42,951 bases of DNA. Source: Chloroflexota bacterium. Its GTDB lineage: Bacteria; Chloroflexota; Anaerolineae; CG2-30-64-16. The notes under the pieces are model-generated. The model did no database searches. It saw only the letters and a list, made by a program, of their open reading frames with translations, and was not told where the DNA came from. The stretch lies in contig JAPLHB010000020.1 in NCBI GenBank assembly GCA_026389845.1, positions 1-42,951 of the forward strand, written 5' to 3'. Each line of letters opens with the position of its first letter. The first letter of the stretch is position 1. The position numbers and the translations under genes were made by a program. This document shows, piece by piece, positions 13,854 to 22,085 of this stretch.

Positions 13854-16754
13854 CTACTGGTACTGCGCTACCCATCGCCGCATCAACTCGCTCGCAAACC
13901 GCACGCCGCCTGCCTCTTCCACGATCACGTCATGCCGGCGTAGAAGATCGAGCGCCACGCTGACTGCCTCCGGCGTCTGCCCCGTGGCCGCGACCAATCC
14001 TTCTGCCGTCCACCCCCCACCCGGCTGCTCTGGTCGGTCTCCGACCGAGCCGAAAATCGCCAGCGCGCGCATCAATCCCCGCTCCGCCTCGGTCACGTTC
14101 GACCAGACGCCGTCGAAGTAGTAGCCGGCGGCCTCGTAGAAGTCAGGCGTGAGGATGGGGGCCAGGTCGTCCATCGTGAGTTCACGCAGGGTGGCCTCGC
14201 CGCCGCGCAGAAAACGCTCGTTCCAGCGGTTGACCAACTCCCAGCAGAGGCGTTGGAGCAGGTAGGGCTGGCCATAGGTCAGGTGGAAAAGTTCCTCCCG
14301 CAGCTCGGGCGCGTATTCCAGGCTGAAGTCGGGGTGGGGCTGTGTGATGAGCTGGAGCGCATCATCGTGCGACAGGTAGCCGACGCGCACGTGCTCGGCC
14401 GCGCCGTAGAACGCCGAGCGGTAGTCATGCCCCATCTCATCCAGCGTGTGCAGCCCCGCGAAGATCAACGCCAACCAGCGGTATTGGGACGCCTTCGACC
14501 GCAGGTAGTGGAGCAGGTCGGGGTCAATCCGCCCCTTTTCGATCCCCTGTTGAATGATCTCGAACTCGTCTACCGCCAGGATCAACCGGCGGTCGGCCAT
14601 CTGGCCGTCCAGCCTATCAAGTAAGCTGTTGAGCGCGCGCCGGGCCACGCCCAGGTCCGCGTAGTCGCCCTCGACCGGCGCGGGACCGGCGTCCAGGACG
14701 GCCTCGCTCGCCTTGCGATAGATCGCCTCGGCGAAATCGAGCAGCAGTTGGCCTGTGTGATCCACCCAGCCGGCGTCCTGCATGTCCAGGTAGACCAGAA
14801 TCATGCTGGAGTCGGTTCCGCGACCCAGATTGCGCACGATAGATGATTTGCCCATGCGGCGATGGCCGTAGAGAATGAGTGGGGGGAGACGGTCGCTGAC
14901 GGCCCAGCGGGTCTCGATTTGGCGGAGAATATCATTGCGACCGACAAAAGTGGGGCCAGTTACTGGAAGGCCTGAGTAGCCCTCATAAGGATTTAACATG
15001 GTTTGCCGCGATATTTCCGTGCCCGCGATCCCGCCCGCACGGCCCACAACATCACGCCATGTCCTGACTATCCATGCGATCAGAGGCCATTCCGGATATG
15101 GACAACTGGTCCCACCACTCTCGATGATTTTGGTCAGAATTGCAGTGGCTCGGCTCAAAGCAGCAACTCGATACAACGGAGCCAGTGCTCTCTGCGCGAC
15201 GCGTGCCTCACATGCAACGCGGCGTAGCGGACGTAAAATCTCAAGTGTGCCAGGACGCAATTCTGGAGCTGTCAACGTATCCAGCCAAGTCGTTATCTCA
15301 GCCCACTTGGTTAGATCATCAAGGTCATCAACTCGTTGGCGGACTGCAACGGCCTGCTGGCTGGCTGCGATGGTTTGGTGAGCGACTGCGATGGCTTGGG
15401 CAATGCCATAAAGCTCTGGACCATGGCGCAAACCTTGGATTAACTTGAACGCATCTGCTGCTTGCTCGGCTTTCCCTTCATACCACAGCATAAACCCCGC
15501 ACAGGCCGCGCGGATAGGAGTATCTGCGCGCAAATCAGACGAATGTTTTGACTGCCATCGCTGTCTCCACGATTTTGGAAGCCACCAGATTCCATCAACC
15601 GCTTTTTGACTAAGATAATCATTCAGGCTCGCTGAACCAAAACGCAATAGCCGCCGGTCCCACAATAGACCCAAATCCACAAGCCTAACGACCCGATCCA
15701 GCGATTCATCTTTGTGCGTATGCTCCAATGCAGCTTCAACCGCTTGTATGACAGGAATGAATTGCATGGTGTATGTCAATATTTGATTGACGTTGTGAAT
15801 ACCGGTTTCCCAATCCTGTTTCAGACTGATCTCTAGTAGGCTCTGGATAGTTTTGAGGGGAAGCCATGTTACATGACTTACGGCGGTTCTCGCTAAACCT
15901 GTTCGTGTCAGTAGCCAAACCAGGAGCCAATCCGGCAGCCGAATAAGGAGCATGATGGCCGATAGCAGAAAAGCGATTCCGACCGACCCAGCCAGCACAG
16001 CCGGGCCGTCCCAAATGACCTGCATATCAAATGGGGTGCCTGTCGGCAAAACCGCTATCAGAAATAGTCCTACGCCAGCGGCAATACCAAGTGCCACACT
16101 GTTAGCCAGACCAAACATTAAGTCAAGCACGATCTCATCTGAAACACCCGCGGCAATGAAACGTCGCGTGCTGGACACAGCGCCGAAGACGATACCCGCA
16201 GCTAGCCCGACCATGGCACCTGGGAAGATAAGAACTGGTACGCTATTGCCCCAACCAGTTTGCGTGTAAGCCAGAATGATCCCACCAAATGCCATGCAGC
16301 CAGCAACGGTTCCTACCAGGCTAACGGTCACACCGACCACAACGTCATCAATGGCACTGAAAATCACCCCCGTAACTGCTCCTAAGAAGGCACCAAGCAG
16401 TATGCCACCTGCGACCGTGAATGATCGTCCCGCCCAGAGATCTGCCCAACCTATAGGAAGACCGATCGCCTGCAAAAGCAGGAGAATGGTTAGTACTACC
16501 AACACGTGGCTAAGGGATGCTTGAATCACTAGCTTCGTCAAAACCGGATTGTTTCGCACAACTTTCCACACTACTCTGTCGTTATCTCCGGTTCCACGCG
16601 CCGGTTTTCCGATTTGCCAAACATACCACCGGATCGCCTGCGGAAAGAAAAACGCCCAATACAACAGCCGCAGATAATCCGGCGGCCACCACAGGCGCAG
16701 CGGCCGGTTCAGCTTGGGGGCCAGGTCGAGACGGGGGACGGGGGCGTCGGTCAA
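13854..16754 (-). CDS. Membrane-anchored STAND-type ATPase (conflict-system candidate)
   Basis: A 966-residue protein. After a cytoplasmic N-terminus containing 'RPLRLWWPPDYLRLLYWAFFFPQAIRWYV', six or seven membrane segments lie between about 75 and 275. A helical middle region (300-600) follows, then an AAA/STAND ATPase with intact Walker A G630-HRRM-GKS637 and Walker B AVDE (727-730) and a C-terminal winged-helix-like part. It may be a membrane-perturbing effector or anchor for the adjacent TIR protein. The start is TTG 16754, overlapping the TIR stop (TTGA), with GGAG 8 nt before. Base composition falls sharply between about 15060 and 16600. The stop TAG lies in a repeat motif. Confidence 0.85.
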   Translation of the reverse strand: MTDAPVPRLDLAPKLNRPLRLWWPPDYLRLLYWAFFFPQAIRWYVWQIGKPARGTGDNDRVVWKVVRNNPVLTKLVIQASLSHVLVVLTILLLLQAIGLPIGWADLWAGRSFTVAGGILLGAFLGAVTGVIFSAIDDVVVGVTVSLVGTVAGCMAFGGIILAYTQTGWGNSVPVLIFPGAMVGLAAGIVFGAVSSTRRFIAAGVSDEIVLDLMFGLANSVALGIAAGVGLFLIAVLPTGTPFDMQVIWDGPAVLAGSVGIAFLLSAIMLLIRLPDWLLVWLLTRTGLARTAVSHVTWLPLKTIQSLLEISLKQDWETGIHNVNQILTYTMQFIPVIQAVEAALEHTHKDESLDRVVRLVDLGLLWDRRLLRFGSASLNDYLSQKAVDGIWWLPKSWRQRWQSKHSSDLRADTPIRAACAGFMLWYEGKAEQAADAFKLIQGLRHGPELYGIAQAIAVAHQTIAASQQAVAVRQRVDDLDDLTKWAEITTWLDTLTAPELRPGTLEILRPLRRVACEARVAQRALAPLYRVAALSRATAILTKIIESGGTSCPYPEWPLIAWIVRTWRDVVGRAGGIAGTEISRQTMLNPYEGYSGLPVTGPTFVGRNDILRQIETRWAVSDRLPPLILYGHRRMGKSSIVRNLGRGTDSSMILVYLDMQDAGWVDHTGQLLLDFAEAIYRKASEAVLDAGPAPVEGDYADLGVARRALNSLLDRLDGQMADRRLILAVDEFEIIQQGIEKGRIDPDLLHYLRSKASQYRWLALIFAGLHTLDEMGHDYRSAFYGAAEHVRVGYLSHDDALQLITQPHPDFSLEYAPELREELFHLTYGQPYLLQRLCWELVNRWNERFLRGGEATLRELTMDDLAPILTPDFYEAAGYYFDGVWSNVTEAERGLMRALAIFGSVGDRPEQPGGGWTAEGLVAATGQTPEAVSVALDLLRRHDVIVEEAGGVRFASELMRRWVAQYQ

Positions 16755-18010
16755 AGCATCTGCTCCAGGTCTTGCTCGTAGGCCGCGCGCCAGTTGTACG
16801 TGGGATCGGCCAGGGCCTTGTAGCGATTGAGCGCGACGCGGTGGAGCTTGAACGGATGGCCGCCGGCCAGCTTCAGCAGTTGGTCGGTCGTCGCCGCGTC
16901 GAACTGCGGGGCGTCGGGCGCCCAGGGATGAGAGAGCAGGAGGCGGGCATCGGCCTCCGTCAGCGTGCCAACCTTGAGCGGCTGGAGGAAGCTGTAGCCT
17001 GGCGAATCGAGGCCGGTGTGGAGAAAGACCTCCTTGAGCGGCCGGTGCGACACCGTGACCATCTTGAAGCCGGGATTACTCTGCGCCACCGAGCGGAAGC
17101 GGGCCAGGTCGTCCAGGGTGATGCCGCGGGCCGGGGCCGCGTCCAGCTCGTCCAGCAGCAGCAAGACCTCCCGCGATCTGAGTACTTCACGAATGGTCCG
17201 CCAACTGTGGTCGCGCAGATCCAACTCACCGGCGATGTGCGTGAACAGGTCGTCCTTGTCGTCAAGCCCCTGGCAGTCAATCGGGCCGACGATCTTCCCT
17301 TCCCACGTGCGGGCGAACTGGCGCAACAGCGAGCTCATCCCAGTCTTGGTCTCGCCCACCAGCGTTACCGAGCCGGCCTGGAGCAGTTCCCGCAGCCGCT
17401 TCAGCTCTGCCTCGCGACCGACGAAGCGGGACGGTTCTGTGATGGTATTCGCGCCGGAAAAGGGGTTGGATGGTAGGTTCGGGCCTGACTTGGGGTCGGG
17501 CGTGGGCGGAGCGACGGGAACGACTGAAGTCGTTACTACCATAGAGCCTCCGGCGGAGATAGGGGGTGGATTGGGCAGGCGGCGCACGCCGCGGATAGCG
17601 TCCAGTAACTTGGCGAACTCGGTCTCGCCGTTGCGCTCACTGCTCAGGTCGGCGTGGGTCAGCATGGCGATGCGAGGGGGTGGTGTGCACGGCCCGCGCA
17701 ATACCGGCAGCGTGCGCTGAAGCAGACCGGAAGGATCGTCCGTCTGGACAAGCAACGCCTCATACTGCGTCCAGTGGCTCTGTACCCACGCCTCGGTCAG
17801 CACGAGAAGCGTGTGCCGGCTGGCGGCTACGGCGTTCTCCATGTTGATCAGGCGCGGCACGCCGACGTCGAACGATTCCTGGTCGGTGCAGATGGCCGGC
17901 CCCGCGGCCTTCAGGCGGGGAACCAGCCAGCCCCACACCCAGTCCGCGTCCGCGGGGCTGTAGGAGATGAAGACATCGTAGGGATAGGTGGTGTCTGGCG
18001 ACGTTGGCAT
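16751..18010 (-). CDS. TIR-STAND protein with substituted Walker A lysine
   Basis: A 419-residue protein. Residues 8-120 form a TIR domain ('YDVFISYSPADADWVWGWL') with the candidate NADase glutamate E84 (HWTQYE) conserved. After a Pro-rich linker (150-190) comes 'FVGREAELKRLRELL' and a STAND ATPase core: the P-loop reads G219-ETKT-GMSS, with Met225 where Lys is expected, while Walker B (LLLLLDE, D287/E288) is intact. TIR enzymes of this type degrade NAD+ on activation. The ATPase may be inactive and depend on the partner encoded next. ATG 18010 has GAGGTG upstream; the longer frame is noncoding. Confidence 0.88.
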   Translation of the reverse strand: MPTSPDTTYPYDVFISYSPADADWVWGWLVPRLKAAGPAICTDQESFDVGVPRLINMENAVAASRHTLLVLTEAWVQSHWTQYEALLVQTDDPSGLLQRTLPVLRGPCTPPPRIAMLTHADLSSERNGETEFAKLLDAIRGVRRLPNPPPISAGGSMVVTTSVVPVAPPTPDPKSGPNLPSNPFSGANTITEPSRFVGREAELKRLRELLQAGSVTLVGETKTGMSSLLRQFARTWEGKIVGPIDCQGLDDKDDLFTHIAGELDLRDHSWRTIREVLRSREVLLLLDELDAAPARGITLDDLARFRSVAQSNPGFKMVTVSHRPLKEVFLHTGLDSPGYSFLQPLKVGTLTEADARLLLSHPWAPDAPQFDAATTDQLLKLAGGHPFKLHRVALNRYKALADPTYNWRAAYEQDLEQML

Positions 18011-18047
18011 GGAGCACCTCAACGAGACAAGGAGTAGTTCCGCGCAT

Positions 18048-18347
18048 TCACACGGAAACTCCGGCCAATATGTGCAGCTTTCGTTCCCACACGTCCAGAC
18101 CGCGCTTGGCCGCATACCAATCGAAGTATGTAGCCTCATCGCCGAGCGCGCCGCTCTCGAATTGTCGCATGAAATCATCGGATGAGATGCGATACTGCTT
18201 CTCAAATGTGCGGCAGGCGCGCTCGAAGGAAGTGAGTCGCGCCCTGGCCAGATCGGTCTCGTGGCGCAGTGCATTGCCCACCACGTTCCGAACTTCATCC
18301 GGGTTGATGGCGGTGGGAAAACCGGCTCTTAGCGCAATTCCGTTCAT
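18048..18347 (-). CDS. Small acidic helical protein, first gene of the TIR/STAND cassette
   Basis: A 99-residue predicted all-helical protein ('RHETDLARARLTSFERACRTFEKQYRISSDDFMRQFESGALGDEATYFDWYAAKRGLDVWERKL'). This type of small protein often pairs with toxins of addiction modules (my recollection, not checked). It could be a sensor, adaptor or inhibitor in the cassette. The ATG at 18347 has AGGAG upstream; Mets at 18398 and 18371 lack one. It lies 37 bp from the TIR gene. No known domain is recognised with certainty. Confidence 0.7.
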   Translation of the reverse strand: MNGIALRAGFPTAINPDEVRNVVGNALRHETDLARARLTSFERACRTFEKQYRISSDDFMRQFESGALGDEATYFDWYAAKRGLDVWERKLHILAGVSV

Positions 18348-18398
18348 GATTCCAGGCTCCTGGTAAGGCATTTTGTAGACGGGCAGATCATACCACAA

Positions 18399-18555
18399 AA
18401 AAGAAAACCGGGCAACGGATAGGAACGGATAAACGGATCATCACGTGAGCCTATCCGTTTATCCGCTTTCATCCGTTGTCCCCCGTTTGACAGACACCCC
18501 CCTGCCGGGTTAAGATTCCCCCTACGCAAGAGCCATGCCAAAAGGAGTGACCCAC
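18399..18555. other. Divergent intergenic region with inverted repeat
   Basis: Between the cassette and the aldo/keto reductase. GGATAAACGGAT (18427-18438) and ATCCGTTTATCC (18453-18464) are a perfect 12-bp inverted repeat, and several other AACGGAT/ATCCGTT words surround them. No convincing -35/-10 pair is seen. Confidence 0.55.
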
Positions 18556-19557
18556 ATGGACTACCGCACTCTCGGACGCACCGGCGTCCAGGTTTCGCCG
18601 ATTTGCTTCGGCACGATGTCGTTCGGCGGCGACGCAGACGAGGCGGCCGCGGCCGCCATGTTCCACCGTTGCCGCGAGGCCGGCGTCAACTTTTTCGACT
18701 GCGCCGACGTTTACGCCGGCGGCCGCTCCGAGGAGATCCTGGGCCGGTTGATCGCGGATTGCCGTGACGATCTGGTCATCACCTCCAAGACCCACTTTCC
18801 CACCGGCCAGGACGTGAACGCGCGCGGCTCGTCGCGACGGCACGTGATGCTGGCGATCGAAGGCAGCCTCCGGCGCCTACACACTGACCGGCTCGACCTC
18901 TACTTTATCCACGGCTTCGACCCGAAAACGCCGATGGAGGAATCGCTGCGCGCCCTGGATGACCTGGTGCATCAGGGCAAGATCCTCTATCCCGGCGTGA
19001 GCAACTGGGCCGCCTGGCAGATCGCGAAGGCGTTGGGCATCTCTGCGCTGAAGAACCTGGCGCGCTTCGAGTGCATCCAGCCGATGTACAATCTGGTGAA
19101 GCGGCAGGCCGAGGTGGAGATTCTGCCCCTGGCGTTCGCTGAAAGCATGGGGGTCATCTCCTACAGCCCGCTCGGCGGGGGATTGTTGAGCGGCAAATTC
19201 GGGCGGGCAACCCAGCCCGAAAGCGGACGGCTGGTGGAAAACAAAGTGTACAGGACGCGCTACGGCGAGCCAGCCTACTACGAGATCGCCGAGCAGTTCA
19301 CCGGGTATGCGCAGAACCTGGGCTACCATCCCGCGACGCTGGCCGTGGCGTGGGTGATGTCGCACCCCGCGCTCACCGCGCCGATCATCGGCGCGCGGAA
19401 CGTGGAGCAGTTGGCCCCATCGCTGGCCGCGCTCGACGTGAAGATGTCGCGGGAGTGGCGAGAGGAGATTTCGGCGCTCTCATCCGCGCCGCCGCCGGCC
19501 ACCGATCGCAGCGAGGAACGGGCGGGGGTGTTCTACCAGGGGACACAAGCGAAGTGA
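18556..19557 (+). CDS. Aldo/keto reductase
   Basis: A 333-residue (alpha/beta)8-barrel oxidoreductase using NADPH. The catalytic tetrad is visible: D48 and Y53 (FDCADVY), K78 (ITSKTHF) and H119 (YFIHGFD). The C-terminal 'PIIGARNVEQL' matches the cofactor-binding end of the family, which is close to the YajO/voltage-gated-beta-like class. Substrate not predictable. The start is ATG 18556 because AAGGAG lies just before it; an upstream in-frame ATG at 18535 adds seven residues. It stands alone and converges on pdhC. Confidence 0.93.
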   Translation: MDYRTLGRTGVQVSPICFGTMSFGGDADEAAAAAMFHRCREAGVNFFDCADVYAGGRSEEILGRLIADCRDDLVITSKTHFPTGQDVNARGSSRRHVMLAIEGSLRRLHTDRLDLYFIHGFDPKTPMEESLRALDDLVHQGKILYPGVSNWAAWQIAKALGISALKNLARFECIQPMYNLVKRQAEVEILPLAFAESMGVISYSPLGGGLLSGKFGRATQPESGRLVENKVYRTRYGEPAYYEIAEQFTGYAQNLGYHPATLAVAWVMSHPALTAPIIGARNVEQLAPSLAALDVKMSREWREEISALSSAPPPATDRSEERAGVFYQGTQAK

Positions 19558-19579
19558 CCTCCGGCCTGCCCGCCGAATA

Positions 19580-19670
19580 GAACAACGAATCAGTGGGACT
19601 CATCGAATCCAATTGGGCCGCTGAGCGCCTTCCGGCGGAGGATTCGGTCAATCCGGCCGATTCGTTGTTC
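19580..19670. terminator. Convergent-gene inverted repeat
   Basis: GAACAACGAATC (19580-19591) and GATTCGTTGTTC (19659-19670) form a perfect 12-bp stem around a structured 67-nt loop that itself contains a small hairpin (CGCCTTCCGGCG). It lies between two genes that end towards each other, so it may terminate both; no long U-run is present. Confidence 0.45.
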
Positions 19671-19683
19671 AATGGGGGTGAGG

Positions 19684-20958
19684 TCACAACACCAGCCGCA
19701 ACGGCTGCTCCAACACCGCCTTCACTGCCTGCAGGAAGCGGGCGGCCTCGGCGCCGTCGGTCACGCGGTGATCGGCCGAGATCGTCATCTTCATGCGTGT
19801 GCCCACCGCGAGCTGACCATCCTTCACCACGGGCTGCTGCTTCACCGCGCCGACAGCCAGGGCCGCGGCTTGCGGCAGGGTGATGATCGCGCTGAAGTCA
19901 TCCACGTCGAACATCCCCAGGTTGCTGATCGTGAAGGTCGCGCCCATCATGTCGTCCGGCTTCATGCGCCCCTCGCGCGTCCGCGCCACCAGTTCTCGCG
20001 CCTCGCGGGCGATCTGGGCCAGCGGCTTCTTGTCACAGTCGCGCAGCACCGCGGTGATCAGCCCGTTCTCCCGCGCCACAGCCATGCCGATGTTGACTTG
20101 GTCGTGGATGTGGATTTCCGCGCCGGCGAACGACGCGTTGACGTTGGGGAACTGCCGGAGCGCGAGTGCCGCGGCCTTGACGATGAAGTCGTTGACCGAT
20201 ATCTTCTCGCTTTCGGGCACCAGGGCGTTCAACTGGCTGCGCAACGCCATTGCCGCCGCCATGTCCACGTCCATCGTGACGTAGAAGTGCGGGACGGTCT
20301 GCTTGCTCTCCACCATGCGGCGGGCGATGGTCTGGCGCATCGGCGTGAGCGGGACGGCGCGATAGCCCTCCATCGTCGGCTCGAACGAGGGTGTGGGGAT
20401 GGGCGGCGCAGCGACCGGGGTCGCGGGCTTTTCAGGCGCGGCCGCGCGCTCCTGCACATAGGTCTCGATGTCGCGCTTGATGATCCGGCCGGCCGGCCCG
20501 GTGCCCGCGACCTTGTGCAGGTCAATCCCCAGCTCGGCAGCCATGCGCAGCGCGACGGGCGAGGCCAGCAGGCGCCCCCCTTCGGCCGTGCCGGCCGCCT
20601 CGACCTGTGGCGCAACAGGTCGCTCAGTCTCAGCCTTAACCTTCGCCGCAGCCTCAACCTTGACCTCAGCCTTAGCCTCAACCTTCACCAGCCCCAGCGC
20701 GGCCAGATCCACGGCCTCGCCCGGATTGGAGATCACCGCGATCGGCTTGCCGATGGGCACGCTGACCCCTGCCTCGACCAGGATCGTGTGCAATACGCCG
20801 GAACGGAACGCCGGCACCTCGACCGAGGCCTTGTCTGTCTCGACGATGGCGATGACCTCGCCTTCCCTCACCGCCGCGCCGGCCTTCGCCACCCACTCTT
20901 GCAGCTTCCCCTCGGCCATATCGAAACCCAGCTTGGGCATGGTAATCAGTTCAGCCAC
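19684..20958 (-). CDS. pdhC: 2-oxo acid dehydrogenase E2 (dihydrolipoamide acetyltransferase)
   Basis: A 424-residue protein: lipoyl domain with K43 in ETDKA, a flexible linker of Lys/Ala/Glu/Val repeats (residues ~90-115), the peripheral subunit-binding domain (LLASPVALRMAAELGIDLHKVAGTGPAGRI) and the acyltransferase core ending 'ISADHRVTDGAEAARFL' with the catalytic His. It transfers the acyl group to CoA in the pyruvate (or branched-chain) dehydrogenase complex. The start is GTG 20958 with AAGGAGG upstream. It is the third gene of pdhABC. E3 is not in the window. Confidence 0.94.
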   Translation of the reverse strand: MAELITMPKLGFDMAEGKLQEWVAKAGAAVREGEVIAIVETDKASVEVPAFRSGVLHTILVEAGVSVPIGKPIAVISNPGEAVDLAALGLVKVEAKAEVKVEAAAKVKAETERPVAPQVEAAGTAEGGRLLASPVALRMAAELGIDLHKVAGTGPAGRIIKRDIETYVQERAAAPEKPATPVAAPPIPTPSFEPTMEGYRAVPLTPMRQTIARRMVESKQTVPHFYVTMDVDMAAAMALRSQLNALVPESEKISVNDFIVKAAALALRQFPNVNASFAGAEIHIHDQVNIGMAVARENGLITAVLRDCDKKPLAQIAREARELVARTREGRMKPDDMMGATFTISNLGMFDVDDFSAIITLPQAAALAVGAVKQQPVVKDGQLAVGTRMKMTISADHRVTDGAEAARFLQAVKAVLEQPLRLVL

Positions 20959-21052
20959 GTGGAATCCTCCTTGTTGAACGACCGACCAACGACCAACGAC
21001 CGTCGTTCGTCGTTCGTCATTTGTCCACTGTCCGTCTACCATTTGTCCACCA
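20959..21052. repeat. Heptanucleotide-like spacer between pdhB and pdhC
   Basis: Units such as GACCAAC GACCAAC GACCGTC GTTCGTC GTTCGTC occupy 20980-21050; the left and right halves are complementary. The pdhC ribosome binding site is at the left end. Confidence 0.6.
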
Positions 21053-22036
21053 TCACTTCAAGTACATCACATCCTTCACCGCGTTGATCACGTCGGCCAC
21101 CTGGGGCAGGGCCATCTGTTCGAGGCGACGGTTGTAGGGCAGCGGAACTTCGGCCTGGGCCACGCGGCGCACGGGCGCATCCAGGTGATCGAAGGCCAGC
21201 TCGGTCACGCGCGCCGCGATCTCCGCGCCGATGCCGTAGGCGCGCCAGCCTTCTTCCACCACGACCAGGCGGTTGGTCCGGCGCACCGATTCGATGATGG
21301 GCCGCGTGTCCAGCGGCCGCAGGGTGCGCAGGTCAATCACCTCGGCCTCGATCCCCTCCTGGGCCAGCTTTTCGGCGGCTTCGAGCGCCACCTGGAGCAT
21401 CTTGGAGTAGGAGACGATGGTCACGTCCTTGCCCTGGCGCTTGACGTCCGAAACGCCGATGGGCACGAGGAAATCCTCGTCGTCGGGCACCTCGCCCTTC
21501 ACCTGGTAGAGCGTGGCGTGCTCGATGAAGAAGACCGGATCATCGTCGCGGATGGCCGACTTGAGCAGCCCTTTGGCGTCGGCGGGAGTACCGGGCGCCA
21601 CCACTTTCAGGCCCGGAAAATGAGCGAAGACCACGTCGGGTGTCTGCGAATGGGTAGCGCCGAGCTGCCGACCGCCGCCGCCCACGGTGCGGATCACCAA
21701 TGGCACCCTGATCTGGCCGTTGAACATATAGTGCAGCTTGGCGGCGTGGTTGACGATCTGATCCATCGCCAGAAAGGCGAAATTGATGGTCATGATCTCG
21801 GCCACTGGGCGCAACCCCGCGATGGCGGCGCCCGTCGCCGCGCCGGCGATGACGCCTTCGGCAATCGGCGTGTCTTTCACGCGCTTCTCACCGAACTCGT
21901 CCAAAAAGCCGCGGGTGACAGCATAAGTGCCGCCCCACCGGCCGATCTCCTCACCCATGAGGAAGACCCGCTCGTCGCGGTACATTTCCTCGCGCAAAGC
22001 CGCGCTGATCGCTTCGCGAACTGACATGCGTGTCAT
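21053..22036 (-). CDS. pdhB: 2-oxo acid dehydrogenase E1 beta subunit
   Basis: A 327-residue transketolase-like subunit. It shows the N-terminal pyrimidine-domain sequences 'FLMGEEIGRWGGTYAVTRGFLDEFG' and 'DTPIAEGVIAGAATGAAIAGLRPVAEI', and a C-terminal domain with 'VIDLRTLRPLDT'. It forms an alpha2beta2 tetramer with the pdhA product for thiamine diphosphate-dependent decarboxylation. ATG 22036 has GGAGGTG upstream; ATG 22027 is the alternative. It lies 49 bp after pdhA. Confidence 0.95.
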   Translation of the reverse strand: MTRMSVREAISAALREEMYRDERVFLMGEEIGRWGGTYAVTRGFLDEFGEKRVKDTPIAEGVIAGAATGAAIAGLRPVAEIMTINFAFLAMDQIVNHAAKLHYMFNGQIRVPLVIRTVGGGGRQLGATHSQTPDVVFAHFPGLKVVAPGTPADAKGLLKSAIRDDDPVFFIEHATLYQVKGEVPDDEDFLVPIGVSDVKRQGKDVTIVSYSKMLQVALEAAEKLAQEGIEAEVIDLRTLRPLDTRPIIESVRRTNRLVVVEEGWRAYGIGAEIAARVTELAFDHLDAPVRRVAQAEVPLPYNRRLEQMALPQVADVINAVKDVMYLK

Positions 22037-22085
22037 AATCACCTCCGCTGGCTCGGTCGGAGACCGGCCAGAGCAAATAAGCAGG

